Shown in pieces: positions 22,236-34,523 of a DNA stretch of 64,000 nt (position 1 is the stretch's first letter; each line of letters opens with the position of its first letter). A program made the position numbers and the translations under genes. A model generated the notes under the pieces. The model was given only the letters and a program-made list of their open reading frames with translations, was not told the origin of the DNA and searched no databases. This DNA is from Grifola frondosa (taxonomy: Eukaryota > Basidiomycota > Agaricomycetes > Polyporales > Grifolaceae). Where the stretch lies: contig LUGG01000003.1 in the NCBI GenBank assembly GCA_001683735.1, forward strand, positions 2,356,001 to 2,420,000, in the 5' to 3' direction.

Positions 22236-23485
22236 TGATACTCTCTTGCCGACTCTGACCTATAAAATAACAAATATGTATCCTATAGATCGTAAAGTCA
22301 GTAGCAACGAGATATAGCGCGAATGGGCTCTCGATTTCTCGCAGAGGTCCCTTGCACCGAGTTGTGTAACTAGCTATGCTCGCGAGTCGCACGTGAATCG
22401 TACTTCTCTGAGGTAGGGGAAACGCAGAAGAAGATAAAAGTAAATGCTTAGCAATATCGGGTCTTCGCGCACTCCACGCGTATCGCAACTAAAGAGGTCT
22501 CCTTGATCGTAGGTTCGAAGTCGCAGCGTGTATGATGGTTTATCCGTATAGTCGCAAGTATCGCGGTCGCAGTTTCGCAGTGAGAGGAGAGCTTTTTAGT
22601 GAAGAGTGGTCGCGATCGCAAGTGAAGCCGGCGATTTTGAACTCTGTACTTGTGGGGGAAACTCGTGTCTGATTCGTATCGTACTATACATGAGTTTTTA
22701 TGAATTATTCTACGTATCTGAAACGCGAAACGTTCTCGGTACGAATTAAAAGCCGATCGCAAGTGCCTTGCGACCAACATATCCTGTGAAATACGATAGC
22801 TGGTAAGGGAAAGGTCAATCGCTATAATGTCAAAAGTCTGGGATGAAACGCGACACAAGTAAGCTACGATAAATCAAGGAAATGGAAATACAGAATGTAT
22901 GGTGGCTGAACTGCTACACCTGCCACGTATAGCCATGCACTGCACCGGCACGCGAAACATGCGAAGGTACGCGTGAGTAGACGCACGGCCTTCTCGGGGC
23001 GTTTATTGTAAAGGGGAACGTGTCGCACCGGTAGTTCGGTCCGGAATATACCGCAAACAATAGTGGCGACGTCGCGTTGACGTGTAGAATCGCGTGGCGC
23101 AGCTAAATCAGCTATGGGAAGAATCTAAGGCTGGGCAGGAGTCGAAAGGACTGGGATCAGAGTTTGACGCGTGTGATCCGTCAGGCAGACGCATGTAGGA
23201 CGCCGAACAATTGGGTCGCAAGTGTTTTTGACACGTCGCACGTCGCCATGAGGTGAATTTGAATTCGAATATGACGTATCGCGTGAATATTGAGTATGCG
23301 AAGTATCGGTAGGTGATGCTCGGCTTGCTGCGCGTCGCAACGAGGCGTAGAGTTATTGTTCAGATGACCTGTAACGACGTAATCGCAGGTGCGATCCTAT
23401 TGAAATAGCGTGTAGCTCCTGGGTGATCGTCAGAGGTTCGAAATGCGAAAATGATTTGATCCGCGTAGTTAAGGCCATCGTATCA
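22236..23485 (-). repeat. 5' LTR of the Ty3/Gypsy element (1250 bp)
   Basis: Partner of 11631-12870, with the same TGATAC and GTATCA ends. For the minus-strand element this copy carries the promoter. Multiple CGCAAGTG and TCGCGA-like words occur in it and through the element. Confidence 0.93.
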
Positions 23486-24070
23486 GCGTATGTAGAACAC
23501 TTATTGTGTGAGGCTGTACTACGTAGCGACCATGGTAATCTGGTGAGGAACGATCGCTTGCATTCCGAATACCTTCGCTGATGCCCGTGACGTGGGGAAT
23601 GTTTAGTTGAAGCCACCACGGCTCCAGCGCTGCGTGTGGTAGCGACCATGGTAGTATCGTGAGGAACGATCGCCCGCGTTCCGAATACCTTCGCTGACAC
23701 CTGTGACACGGGGAATGTTTAGTTGAAGCCATCACGGGTCCAGCGCTGCATGTGTAGTACCTTTATTGTGTGAGGCTGTACTACGTAAGTGCTGCGTGTG
23801 TAGTACCTTTATGGTGTGAGGCTGTACTACGTAGCGACCCTGGCAGCACAGTGAGGAATGATCGCTTGCATTCCGAATACCTTCACTGACGCCCGTGACA
23901 TGTGGAATGTTTAGTTGAAGCCACCACGGCTCCAGCGCTGTGTGTCGTAGTGACCATGGCAGTATCGTGAGGAGCGATCGCCCGCCTTCCAAATACCTTC
24001 GCTGACACCTGTGACACGGGGAATGGGAATGTGGAGTTGAAGCCATCCGCGGTCTGGGCGCTGCATGTGC
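23486..24070 (+). repeat. Minisatellite, right part
   Basis: Four copies of the block CCTGTGACACGGGGAATG / TTTAGTTGAAGCCA / CAGCGCTGCGTG lie at about 23577, 23692, 23885 and 24001. Spacings are near 115, 193 and 116 bp, which suggests a higher-order unit with a variable GTGTGAGGCTGTACTACGTA insert. Open minus-strand frames across it are a consequence of the repeat. Confidence 0.85.
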
Positions 24071-25272
24071 GGTGATCGTATTCTGTCAGGTTGGTTAGTG
24101 TATTGCTGCCAAACATTTGGCCTAGCTATTGCTGATGAATTGCTGTGCAGTCACAGGGGCCAGCTGTTGCGGTGGTAAGAGTTGTTATGTCGGGCTTGAA
24201 CAGGGATATTCAGGTATCAATTCACGGATGCTGATCCGGGATACCATCAGTGTGTTTAAAGGTATTCTGCGTTAGCGGCGTACTGCGTGGTGGACGGTGG
24301 TCAGTGGGATGGCTTTTAGTGATAGGGTTACTCTTTTTTCGTGCGACTGGCTCATGTTTAACACTTGCCGAGAGTGAATGTTCAATTAATATATTGATAT
24401 GTTACTTCTATGCTTTCATGGTGATGTCACGAGGGGATACACGGTTTGGTTATCCTGTTTCACATTGTTGAGCCATGTGTATTGCCAGCTGGTGGCGAGG
24501 TGATTGGTGAGTTGTCGGGTAGGGTTCATTACAAATCTGCATTGAAATCCAGAACAAATGGGGTAAAGGGATAGCCGCGAGAGGCGCTGCGCAATGGTGT
24601 CCTGTGCCAATGCCATATTGTGCGGTTGCACAGGAGTATTGCCAAATCCGATATGTTAGTTTGGGAGTAGGTTGTTTTTGGAGTACCTGAACATCTATTT
24701 GATCTGCAACGTGGTAACCCTTGACTGACTGCTCAGCAACTAGAAGCTGCCCTTTACGGAGACGAGTTAATTTCCTGTCTATACGGGGGGTGTATATTAA
24801 TGGTTGTCGGGCAGCATGAATGTTGCCCGATCGTTGCTATCTTGTGCTGTCACCCGACACGATCCGACGCCGAAGGTAAGTGTATACCTAACTTGGTTCA
24901 CGATCTATTCTGACCTTCGCAACTCCATCCGCTTGCAGTCTACCAGATGCCCAGCGTGCGAGATATGTTCCAAAAGCAACGCCAAGAAATTCAATCGCAT
25001 CGCTCAAAAAAGATACTGTCTCAATAGGTGGCGAATAACCGGATCGGACGGACGAAAGTGCCATGTGGCCCTCACCAGCTACAACTAGAATGCGCAGTTC
25101 CTCATTCATGGTGAGTTAACTCGAAATTTTATACTGTATTGACATGTGCTCGGCTCGACAGTTTTCGCTGGTCATCGTGTTCTCTCCCCTCCTCATCATG
25201 CCGCGCTTCAAACTCTTGCAGCGGATAAACCGGTGGTTTTTGTCCCTGCCTTTTTTTACCCCGCCATTGGAG
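24071..25272. other. No supported gene; 5' flank of the KDZ transposase
   Basis: Short open frames without motifs. A small hairpin CGGGCAGCAT/ATGTTGCCCG lies at about 24810-24831. I could not match any segment here to 28878-29554 as a terminal inverted repeat of the KDZ element. Confidence 0.4.
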
Positions 25273-28200
25273 ATGCCTAAGCATTCTTGTCAGTTCGAAT
25301 TCTACACTTTTTCTAGCGATGCTGCAGACGTTCCTCCCGTCCCCCCTCCGACCCCCGTGGACACCTCCCAAACTGTCCACTTCAGACATACCCAGTATGA
25401 CACTGGCGAAGGACATGTCACTGCAAGCACAACATACCACTGTCTTCCTTCTGCGCCGAAACACTTTCGCGACACAGAGCCTGCGGAATCGCATGCTGCG
25501 AGTCTTTCTGGAGGATATGATTTATATGAGGACCTAGCAGCCGAGGGCACCGATATGGAATACTTTTTGCAAGCGTTCGAGAATGATTCTCATTCGCCCC
25601 GCAAGCGGACCACTGGCGCGAGTTCACCTTCATGCTCGAAAGCAATGTTCTGACTTTTCTCTGCAGGATAACCCGCTACATGAATGGATTCAAGAGATTC
25701 CTACCTACCTGAATGAGCTTATTTGCCTTGAAGGCCGTTGCGGATTGACAACTAGCATTTGCGCCAAATGCAATGCTGACGGCGATCTCTATCGATGCGA
25801 CGACTGTTACGATCTTCGTCTTTATTGTACGACGTGCGTTCAAGATGATCACGCTCGTAACCCATTCCACCGTATCTCAGTTAGTACCATCCATCCAATC
25901 AGCGTAACTATACTTACTTCTCAGGCAGCGATGGGTTAATACCCATTTCCGCAGAGCTACGCTCAAGGACGTCGGTGTCCGCATCCAACTCGGACATCCC
26001 TCCGGCGATCAGTGTTGCAATCCTGTTCACAGTGTCAAAGATTTCATCGTGATTGACATCGGCGGCATACACGAGGTCAACGTGGATTTCTGTGGATGCA
26101 AACAGGCAGAGTCAAGAACAACTCAACTCCTCCGCGCTCGTCTTCTACCCGCAACATCTGTGTATCCCAAATCTGCCGCTACGTTTCACGTTCTCGAGAC
26201 TTTTCATCTCCTTTCGAATCAATCGAAAGTGTCGGTGTTCGAATATTATAATACATTATCGCGTCGCACTTGTAACACTGGCGTGGCTCACCTGAAGGTA
26301 AATGTTCTTCTCATTCACGTGCTTATGAAAATGCTGAGGCATTATAGGACTGCTACGTCACATTTCTGCGCTTGATTCGGATGTGGCGCCATCTGAAGCT
26401 TCTGAAGCGGGCCGGTAGGGGACATGACCCTGCTGGTATCTCAGCTATAGCGGAAGGTAGCTGCGCCGTCTTGTGTCCGTCGTGTCCTCACCCGGGTAAG
26501 AATCTACCGGACGACTGGGCTAGTGCACCTCCAAGCAGAAAGTAAGCATAGTTAGTGGTATTGGCAGTCTGTGACTTAACACTTATGGAATTGTATTTCA
26601 GATGGTTGTATACACTCTTTGTCGGACTCGATGCAAATTTTCGACTGAAACGGAAGAAAGTCTCTTCGAAACAGAAGGACCCCGGCTTGAACCACGGATA
26701 CGCCTACTTTGTGGAAGACAACAAGTATCAGAAGTTTATCGAGGACTTCGGCACTCTGCAATTCGAGGAGGCAAGCACTTGTAACAATCACGACGCTTTG
26801 AAACTTGCCCACATGAAGGGATCAAATGGCACGGCCGCTAGTGGCGTTGGCACTGTCGAATGCACGCGACATGATATGAAGCGGCCGTGCTCTGTAGGCG
26901 ATCTTCAGAAAGGGGAGCGGTGAGTAGCTTATGGTAGATTTGAGAGCTGAACTAATCCGTGTTCAGGTATGTCAATATGGACTACTTGTTTTTTTCAAGC
27001 ATGGTGCATCATTCAACCGATTCCACCGTCATCTCCTACGATATAGCGTGTCAGTGGTCACGCCATATTTGGGAGCGCCTCCTCCAATACGACCACTTCT
27101 TCGATTGGGAGCATGGTTGCATCACGTTCTTGATACCCAAGTTTCACCTCCCTGCCCATCAAAGTTCATGCCAGACTTCCTTCTCGTTCAATCTCACACT
27201 CAATGTTGGTCACACCGACGGCGAGGCCGTTGAGCGTGGCTGGGCAGCCGTCAATCCATTCGCATCCAGCACGAAGGAGATGGGTCCGGGAGCCCGTCGA
27301 GATCTCCTTGATGACGTGTTTGGTGATTACAATTGGAGGAAGATATGTCAACTTCGTAAGTCGACCTTTTGTTCATCGGTCTGAGTCTATACTGATTGAG
27401 TTCCAGCCGAGCTATTCTTGACGAAGATCAAGGACGCAATCGAGGAGAGGAACGAACAGATGCTCGCTTTTCAGGAGTTCAATGCGGCTCTACCCACCGA
27501 AGACACTGCGCGCTGGAAAAAGGCCATTGAATATTGGGAAACTGATATCAGGAAGCCTAATCCATTTGTTGCGACCCGTCCTTGTGAGTTACACCTACAT
27601 TGTACATCGTCTGTCCACTGATCACCGTGTGACGTAGCCATCACATTAGCATCTGCACGCCTTCGCCTTGCGGAAGAGGAACGGAAGCCATGGCGATGGG
27701 GACAAGCATGACGGTCCATGAGAAAGCCTCGGCTAGTTATATGGTCGCTGCGGGAATTGATTTGGAGGACCAACAGTACGTCGCGATGAAGCTATGCTGT
27801 TACATATACTTACTGATTTATCTAGACATCGACTTCATGCGGATGCAGTCGCTCTCGGCCAACATGCAACCGACCTTCAGCGTGCAAAGATTCAAGAAAG
27901 ACGAAACTCCTTGCAACGCCAGATCGAAGCATGGACAGAGATACAGCAACTGTATATTCCCGGCGTGGTCGTTCTTCGTGCCCGAGCAGGTCCATCAGAT
28001 TCCCCTGTTCTTGCAGAGGATTTCCCACTCTGGCTGCCTTCCGCAGCAGTATTGAAGATTTCTGTCAACCCCCGCATCCTCGAGCATGAATGGGAGCTTC
28101 GCTATGGCCAAGCCCACGAGACTCTTGATTGTCTTCGGCGACACTTGCGACTCCGGACGCATATGTACAAGTATAAGGATCGATTCATTCGGGGTCAACA

Positions 28201-28877
28201 GGAGAATACCCGGGCTCGCACTACCATCGCTGGCGTCGAGCAATGGGTGGCCAGTGATGCCAATCGCTATCGTAAGGCTTATGACGCGCTCGATACCCTT
28301 GCCCCGCTACTTCTGAAGACAGGTTGGAGGATGATGCTGCGGCTTTTGCGCCCCGAAGATATCAGAGGATTCGAGGAAGATAGGACCATCTCACGGGATC
28401 GCATCCAGCTTTCGTGGATTTGGAAGACGCCCCAAGCAGAACCCTCTGGCACTGTGAGGTCAGGGGAGGAGACTTCAGAAGAGCGCGAAGACACTCAGGA
28501 AGGTATGTACCGAGTAACTTCTTCGTTGAATTTGTCTGATTTTGATCCTAGCTCTTCGGATCAAGTGGTGTAAAGCCCGCGCTCGAGCAGCTCGTTGGTG
28601 GGAGGAGTGCCAGCTGCTCGACGAAGAAATGCGTCGGGTGCTTGCATTTCACAAATGGCAGGCATCTTGGTGGAAGGAGCAAGCACATCGTCATGAGGAC
28701 GTGTCTAGCGAACTGGCCGAGGGACTCGAAGCTTATGCTGAACGACAGGCTGAGCTTCGCCTAGCAATGCGGGATCGTTGTTGTACAGCATGGGCTAACG
28801 TCCCCGACTATATTCGCGCTGCCAATGCGGCCATGCAGATCGATGACGCCGACTCGGAGATGACGTTTGTCGCTTAA
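25273..28877 (+). CDS. KDZ (Kyakuja-Dileera-Zisupton) DNA transposase, nearly intact
   Basis: The start MPKHSCQFEFYTFSSD resembles the usual N-terminus of the family; an ATG at 25198 in the same frame is an alternative. Next come DNPLHEWIQEIPTYLNELICLEGRCG and a CxC2-type cysteine cluster (CAKCNADGDLYRCDDCYDLRLYCTTC). The substrate-side block includes DFIVIDIGGIHEVNVDFCGC. The catalytic core has LFVGLDANFRLKRK (first Asp), VISYDIACQWSRH (second Asp) and HTDGEAVERGWAAVNP (Glu). A helical C-terminus follows, ending SEMTFVA with TAA at 28875. It is spread over about ten exons (an example intron acceptor precedes RWVNTHFRRATL at 25926). One unexplained frame change remains near 25640. It should catalyse cut-and-paste transposition. 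Confidence 0.9.
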
Positions 28878-29554
28878 TCTGCTCGATCCTATGGTTCTGC
28901 TTTGTTCGCCTCAATCATTATCTCTCTTTCGTCAGTATTGTCCACTCCCTCATCTCGTTCCCATCACTCCTTGCATTTTTACATTTATCCATATTGACTC
29001 GTTACTCCATGCCGTACACTCATTTTCGGTTTGAGCTGATTTTTTCTGTATTTCAATCCATTGATCGCCTATCTACTACGCAGACAGTATCTGTCGAACT
29101 TCTTGATTGACGTGCAAATCATCCCCGATTGGGAATTCCCGTTGAAACCATCCCCAAGTGACATTGTGGACCAAGAAAAAAAATGTATAATGAGAAATAA
29201 AAATGTATAATGAGAAATTCAAACGGAGATTGTGAAATCGGACGGTGACAAGAAAGAATCCTCGAAAAATTAATTTAATTAGCAGGCGGCGGGGGGTGCA
29301 TCGCGCTCACTGCCTGCCAAGATGGACGGGAGATGACAAAGCGACGGCGGCAGAGATGAGGCGGGAGGGCGCGTGGCGCAAGAATGGCGCTGAGTCGGGG
29401 CGAGGACGGGAAATCCGGAAAATCCGGAATATGAGGGAGGCAGCCTAATGTGAGACGGGAGCCGCCGACAACAATTACAGAGGAGCAATGTATTCTAAGT
29501 GCCTCTAAGCCTAATGGTTCATGCATCAATGGTCCACTACTGGCTACCTGTATT
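28878..29554. other. 3' flank of the KDZ gene, no gene seen
   Basis: AT-rich, with an 18-bp direct duplication (AAAAATGTATAATGAGAAA at about 29180 and 29199). It is then GC-rich about 29285-29460, and ends at the left edge of the large palindrome. The 3' end of the KDZ element probably lies here but I cannot place it. Confidence 0.5.
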
Positions 29555-31680
29555 GTAATACAATATAGCATCAACCTGCTACAACCGTTGTGAGTTAGCT
29601 GGTCAGGTTGTCAAAAATGCCGTAGTACAATACTGGGCAGATTGTAATATATATTGTATTACAATAGGAGCATTGTAATACAGCTAGGCCGCATTTTTTT
29701 ACAATTAGGGCTGCTTGTAATATTTCTATAGTACAATCTGACCTGATTGTAATATTAGATAATACAATCAGGCCAGGTTGTAATTTTCGATAAAACAATC
29801 TGGTCAGATTGTAATATTCAATAGTACAATCTGACCTGGTTGTAATACCAGATAATACAATCAGGCCAGGTTGTAATTTTCGATAAAACAATCAGGTCAG
29901 ATTGTAATATTCAGTAGTACAATCTGACCTGGTTGTAATATTCAATAAAACAACCAGGCCAGGTTGTAATTTTCGATAAAACAATCCGGTCAGATTGTAA
30001 TATTCAATAGTACAATCTGACCTGATTGTAATACTAGATAATACAATCAGGCCAGGTTGTAATTTTCAATAAAAAACCTGGTCAAATTGTAATATTCAGT
30101 AGTACAATCTGACCTGGTTGTAATTTTTGATAAAACAATCTGGTCAGATTGTAATATTCAATAGTACAATCAGGCCAAATTGTAATACTAGATAAAACAA
30201 CCTGGTCAAATTGTAATATTCAATAGTACAATCAGGTCAGATTGTAATATTCAATAGTACAATCAGGTCAGGTTGTAATACTGAATAATACAATCAGGCC
30301 AGGTTGTAATACTAGATAAAACAACCTGGTCAAATTGTAATATTCAATAGTACAATCAGGTCAGGTTGTAATACTGGATAATACAATCAGGCCAGGTTGT
30401 AATTTTCGATAAAACAATCAGGCCAGATTGTAATACTACTGGTAATACAATCTGACCTGATTGTAATACTAGATAAAACAACCTGGTCAGATTGTAATAT
30501 TCAGTAGTACAATCTGACCTGGTTGTAGTACTAGATAATACAATCAGGTCAGATTGTAATTTTCGATAAAACAATCTGGTCAGATTGTAATATTGAATAG
30601 TACAATCAGGTCAGGTTGTAATACTAGATAATACAATCTGGTCAGATTGTAATATTGAATAGTACAATCAGGTCAGGTTGTAATACTAGATAATACAATC
30701 AGCCCAGATTGTAATACTACTGGTAATACAATCTGACCTGATTGTAATTTTCAATAAAACAACCTGGTCAAATTGTAATATTCAGTAGTACAATCTGACC
30801 TGGTTGTAATACTAGATAATACAATCAGGTCAGATTGTAATTTTTGATAATACAATCAGGCCAGATTGTAATTTTCGATAAAACAACCAGGTCAGATTGT
30901 AATACTACTGGTAATACAATCTGGCCTGATTGTAATATTCAGTAGTACAATCAGGTCAGGTTGTAATACTTCATTATTACAATCCCACCTGCTTGTATTA
31001 TCCATATCAGGATAATAGAGCTCGGGGTAAATACAGGATTTGTCACATGTTGCGGAAACATACCACATTTGGTATGTTTTAAACATAGCCACCATATGTT
31101 TTCTCCTCCACTACTCCCTCAATTCTGCACAGATATTCTTCATTTTAGGTTCGTCTGAAAGCGGTTGTCGAGTATAATTAGATTATGTACATATCTTTGT
31201 ATGATATTAAAATAAAAACATACCATTCTGGGCAACCACCCCAGAATGTTCTGCTGCATTGCTCCTTCAAATCTTCACCAAATTTCTTAATTCCTTCATC
31301 CCCTTGGTCGCCTTAGTGTCCCATTTTATGTTCTACATTTATTTTGGCAGAATATGTGACGGAAAACATACCATTTCTGGTGGGTGCAGGCTCAGCCACA
31401 CCAGAATTCCTCCCCCTCCTCCTCCCTCAATACTTCATGGATTCTCTTTATTTAACATTCCCCGTAGTCCTACATATGTCTACTTTAATTTTATGTATAG
31501 TAGACAGCCCCAAACAATGATAATATTTCGTCTCCTCCTGCTTTGCTGGCAGGAATCCATCCTAATTTGGGAAATGAATATTGGACGGAATCTGGGACGG
31601 AGGGCACCACCTAAAAGGTGTATTTCATCCTAATAAGGCGATGTTCACGCCGAAATATTCCGTCCGGTACTCGCTTCAGG
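29555..31680 (+). repeat. Palindrome, left arm
   Basis: From outside in: a short ACAATATATATTACAAT-like AT segment, the dyad array, then a unique 700-bp part (about 30980-31680) that includes four related GGAACATACCA..GGTATGTT-like inverted words at 31055-31385. The sequence is mirrored in the right arm with very few differences; I noticed one near 33826. Confidence 0.9.
29733..30970 (+). repeat. Array of about 40 dyad units, 31-bp period (left)
   Basis: Each unit is a roughly 18-bp imperfect palindrome of the form ACAATCWGRYCWGATTGT followed by about 13 bp of AT-rich spacer (AATATTCAATAGT or AATTTTCGATAAA types). Units vary at the central RY bases and alternate between spacer types. The density and symmetry suggest repeated binding sites for a dimeric protein, or a fold-back structure. 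Confidence 0.85.
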
Positions 31681-32397
31681 ACACACACAACAACATTGGG
31701 TGGCAGTTGCCACACTGATCACCCAATATCCTTCCACCCAGTTGCTGTTTTTTTATAGTCTCTTTTGTATCCATCTCCCATTGTATATATCTCTCAGATC
31801 CCTCTTCTATTTTACTGTTTGATGCATATTTGATCATGCTGAATCCCAAACACTGAAATGTAATATCCCCCTGATAGGGATTTTTCTGGCAGCTTTAAAA
31901 ACACGAAAAGTTCCATATATATAACACTCATATAGCTCTACAATATACAACAAAGATCATAAGAATACATGAGGAAGTGAGGGAGATATGAGGAAAATAC
32001 CTAATTGTGGCTGAAACCTCAATACTGCTGTACCGGGCTCAAGTCACCTGTACAAGTGAATCAGGGGCAAGTACACTGATTCCTGAATTACTCCCTCAAT
32101 TCCTCATCAATTTTTATGATCTTGGACTTGTTTGGAAGCTGTTATAGTCCTTGATCCTCTCCTGCCATCCGATCTGTTATTATATTTCGTGTAGTAGGAC
32201 AATTGTATAATCTATAGGGGAAGCTGATAAGGATTTCACCATATGGGATGGTCTCTGATAAGCGTAATGTATAGCTCATAATGATACCCCAATATAAAGG
32301 AATACACCACAAAAGTCCGCTTGAAATTAGGGGCAAATCCCATTCAGGAAGGATGGAGGAAATGTTTCAGCCACCCCTGAATACTGTTTTGTGTTTT
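31681..32397 (+). other. Palindrome spacer, 717 bp
   Basis: Unique, AT-rich sequence without a supported gene. A 64-codon minus frame at 32142-32336 lacks motifs. Confidence 0.7.
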
Positions 32398-34523
32398 CTG
32401 AAGCGAGTACCGGACGGAATATTTCGGCGTGAACATCGCCTTATTAGGATGAAATACACCTTTTAGGTGGTGCCCTCCGTCCCAGATTCCGTCCAATATT
32501 CATTTCCCAAATTAGGATGGATTCCTGCCAGCAAAGCAGGAGGAGACGAAATATTATCATTGTTTGGGGCTGTCTACTATACATAAAATTAAAGTAGACA
32601 TATGTAGGACTACGGGGAATGTTAAATAAAGAGAATCCATGAAGTATTGAGGGAGGAGGAGGGGGAGGAATTCTGGTGTGGCTGAGCCTGCACCCACCAG
32701 AAATGGTATGTTTTCCGTCACATATTCTGCCAAAATAAATGTAGAACATAAAATGGGACACTAAGGCGACCAAGGGGATGAAGGAATTAAGAAATTTGGT
32801 GAAGATTTGAAGGAGCAATGCAGCAGAACATTCTGGGGTGGTTGCCCAGAATGGTATGTTTTTATTTTAATATCATACAAAGATATGTACATAATCTAAT
32901 TATACTCGACAACCGCTTTCAGACGAACCTAAAATGAAGAATATCTGTGCAGAATTGAGGGAGTAGTGGAGGAGAAAACATATGGTGGCTATGTTTAAAA
33001 CATACCAAATGTGGTATGTTTCCGCAACATGTGACAAATCCTGTATTTACCCCGAGCTCTATTATCCTGATATGGATAATACAAGCAGGTGGGATTGTAA
33101 TAATGAAGTATTACAACCTGACCTGATTGTACTACTGAATATTACAATCAGGCCAGATTGTATTACCAGTAGTATTACAATCTGACCTGGTTGTTTTATC
33201 GAAAATTACAATCTGGCCTGATTGTATTATCAAAAATTACAATCTGACCTGATTGTATTATCTAGTATTACAACCAGGTCAGATTGTACTACTGAATATT
33301 ACAATTTGACCAGGTTGTTTTATTGAAAATTACAATCAGGTCAGATTGTATTACCAGTAGTATTACAATCTGGGCTGATTGTATTATCTAGTATTACAAC
33401 CTGACCTGATTGTACTATTCAATATTACAATCTGACCAGATTGTATTATCTAGTATTACAACCTGACCTGATTGTACTATTCAATATTACAATCTGACCA
33501 GATTGTTTTATCGAAAATTACAATCTGACCTGATTGTATTATCTAGTACTACAACCAGGTCAGATTGTACTACTGAATATTACAATCTGACCAGGTTGTT
33601 TTATCTAGTATTACAATCAGGTCAGATTGTATTACCAGTAGTATTACAATCTGGCCTGATTGTTTTATCGAAAATTACAACCTGGCCTGATTGTATTATC
33701 CAGTATTACAACCTGACCTGATTGTACTATTGAATATTACAATTTGACCAGGTTGTTTTATCTAGTATTACAACCTGGCCTGATTGTATTATTCAGTATT
33801 ACAACCTGACCTGATTGTACTATTGAAATTAACAATCTGACCTGATTGTACTATTGAATATTACAATTTGACCAGGTTGTTTTATCTAGTATTACAATTT
33901 GGCCTGATTGTACTATTGAATATTACAATCTGACCAGATTGTTTTATCAAAAATTACAACCAGGTCAGATTGTACTACTGAATATTACAATTTGACCAGG
34001 TTGTTTTATTGAAAATTACAACCTGGCCTGATTGTATTATCTAGTATTACAATCAGGTCAGATTGTACTATTGAATATTACAATCTGACCGGATTGTTTT
34101 ATCGAAAATTACAACCTGGCCTGGTTGTTTTATTGAATATTACAACCAGGTCAGATTGTACTACTGAATATTACAATCTGACCTGATTGTTTTATCGAAA
34201 ATTACAACCTGGCCTGATTGTATTATCTGGTATTACAACCAGGTCAGATTGTACTATTGAATATTACAATCTGACCAGATTGTTTTATCGAAAATTACAA
34301 CCTGGCCTGATTGTATTATCTAATATTACAATCAGGTCAGATTGTACTATAGAAATATTACAAGCAGCCCTAATTGTAAAAAAATGCGGCCTAGCTGTAT
34401 TACAATGCTCCTATTGTAATACAATATATATTACAATCTGCCCAGTATTGTACTACGGCATTTTTGACAACCTGACCAGCTAACTCACAACGGTTGTAGC
34501 AGGTTGATGCTATATTGTATTAC
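32398..34523 (-). repeat. Palindrome, right arm
   Basis: Reverse complement of 29555-31680. Translated frames in both arms are identical along several hundred bases (for example 31259-31633 versus 32444-32818), which confirms very high identity. Confidence 0.9.
33108..34345 (-). repeat. Array of about 40 dyad units, 31-bp period (right)
   Basis: Mirror copy of the left array. A local rearrangement GAAATTAA in place of GAATATTA at about 33826 is one of the few arm-to-arm differences seen. Confidence 0.85.

Larger units (their letters stand above)
11631..23485 (-). mobile_element. Complete Ty3/Gypsy LTR retrotransposon, 11.9 kb, with antisense cargo gene
   Basis: Both LTRs begin TGATAC and end GTATCA; the element is flanked by the same four bases, GCGT, on both sides (a likely target-site duplication). 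Coding is on the minus strand: gag near 22.2-20.5 kb, protease about 19.8 kb, reverse transcriptase 19.1-17.7 kb, RNase H about 17.4 kb and integrase 16.7-15.7 kb. The order PR-RT-RH-IN is that of Metaviridae. A primer-binding site lies 4 nt inside the 5' LTR and a polypurine tract abuts the 3' LTR. About 2.8 kb between integrase and the 3' LTR is not retroviral and holds a spliced gene on the opposite strand. The near-identity of the LTRs indicates recent insertion. The pol frame is interrupted at several places by apparent one-base indels. Confidence 0.93.
29555..34523. mobile_element. 5-kb palindrome: foldback-like element with 2.1-kb inverted arms
   Basis: Arms 29555-31680 and 32398-34523 are reverse complements around a centre at 32039, with a 717-bp unique spacer. 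Any position x in the left arm pairs with 64078 minus x. The outermost bases read GTAATACAATATAGCATC on both ends. I see no target-site duplication and no coding gene. Long inverted repeats built of short tandem repeats are the hallmark of foldback transposons; a segmental inverted duplication or an assembly artefact is the alternative. Confidence 0.85.

Noticed and set aside
23353..24116. Minus-strand repeat frames (NIPHVTG-type repeats)
   Set aside because: Open only because the minisatellite unit is partly frame-preserving; no start, no motif, and unit lengths vary.
31259..31633. 124-codon frame duplicated in both palindrome arms
   Set aside because: Identity is explained by the inverted repeat; the translation has no motif and no splice or start context.
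29733..34345. CRISPR-like appearance of regularly spaced repeats
   Set aside because: Units are contiguous palindromes with near-identical AT-rich spacers, not unique spacers, and the host is a eukaryote.
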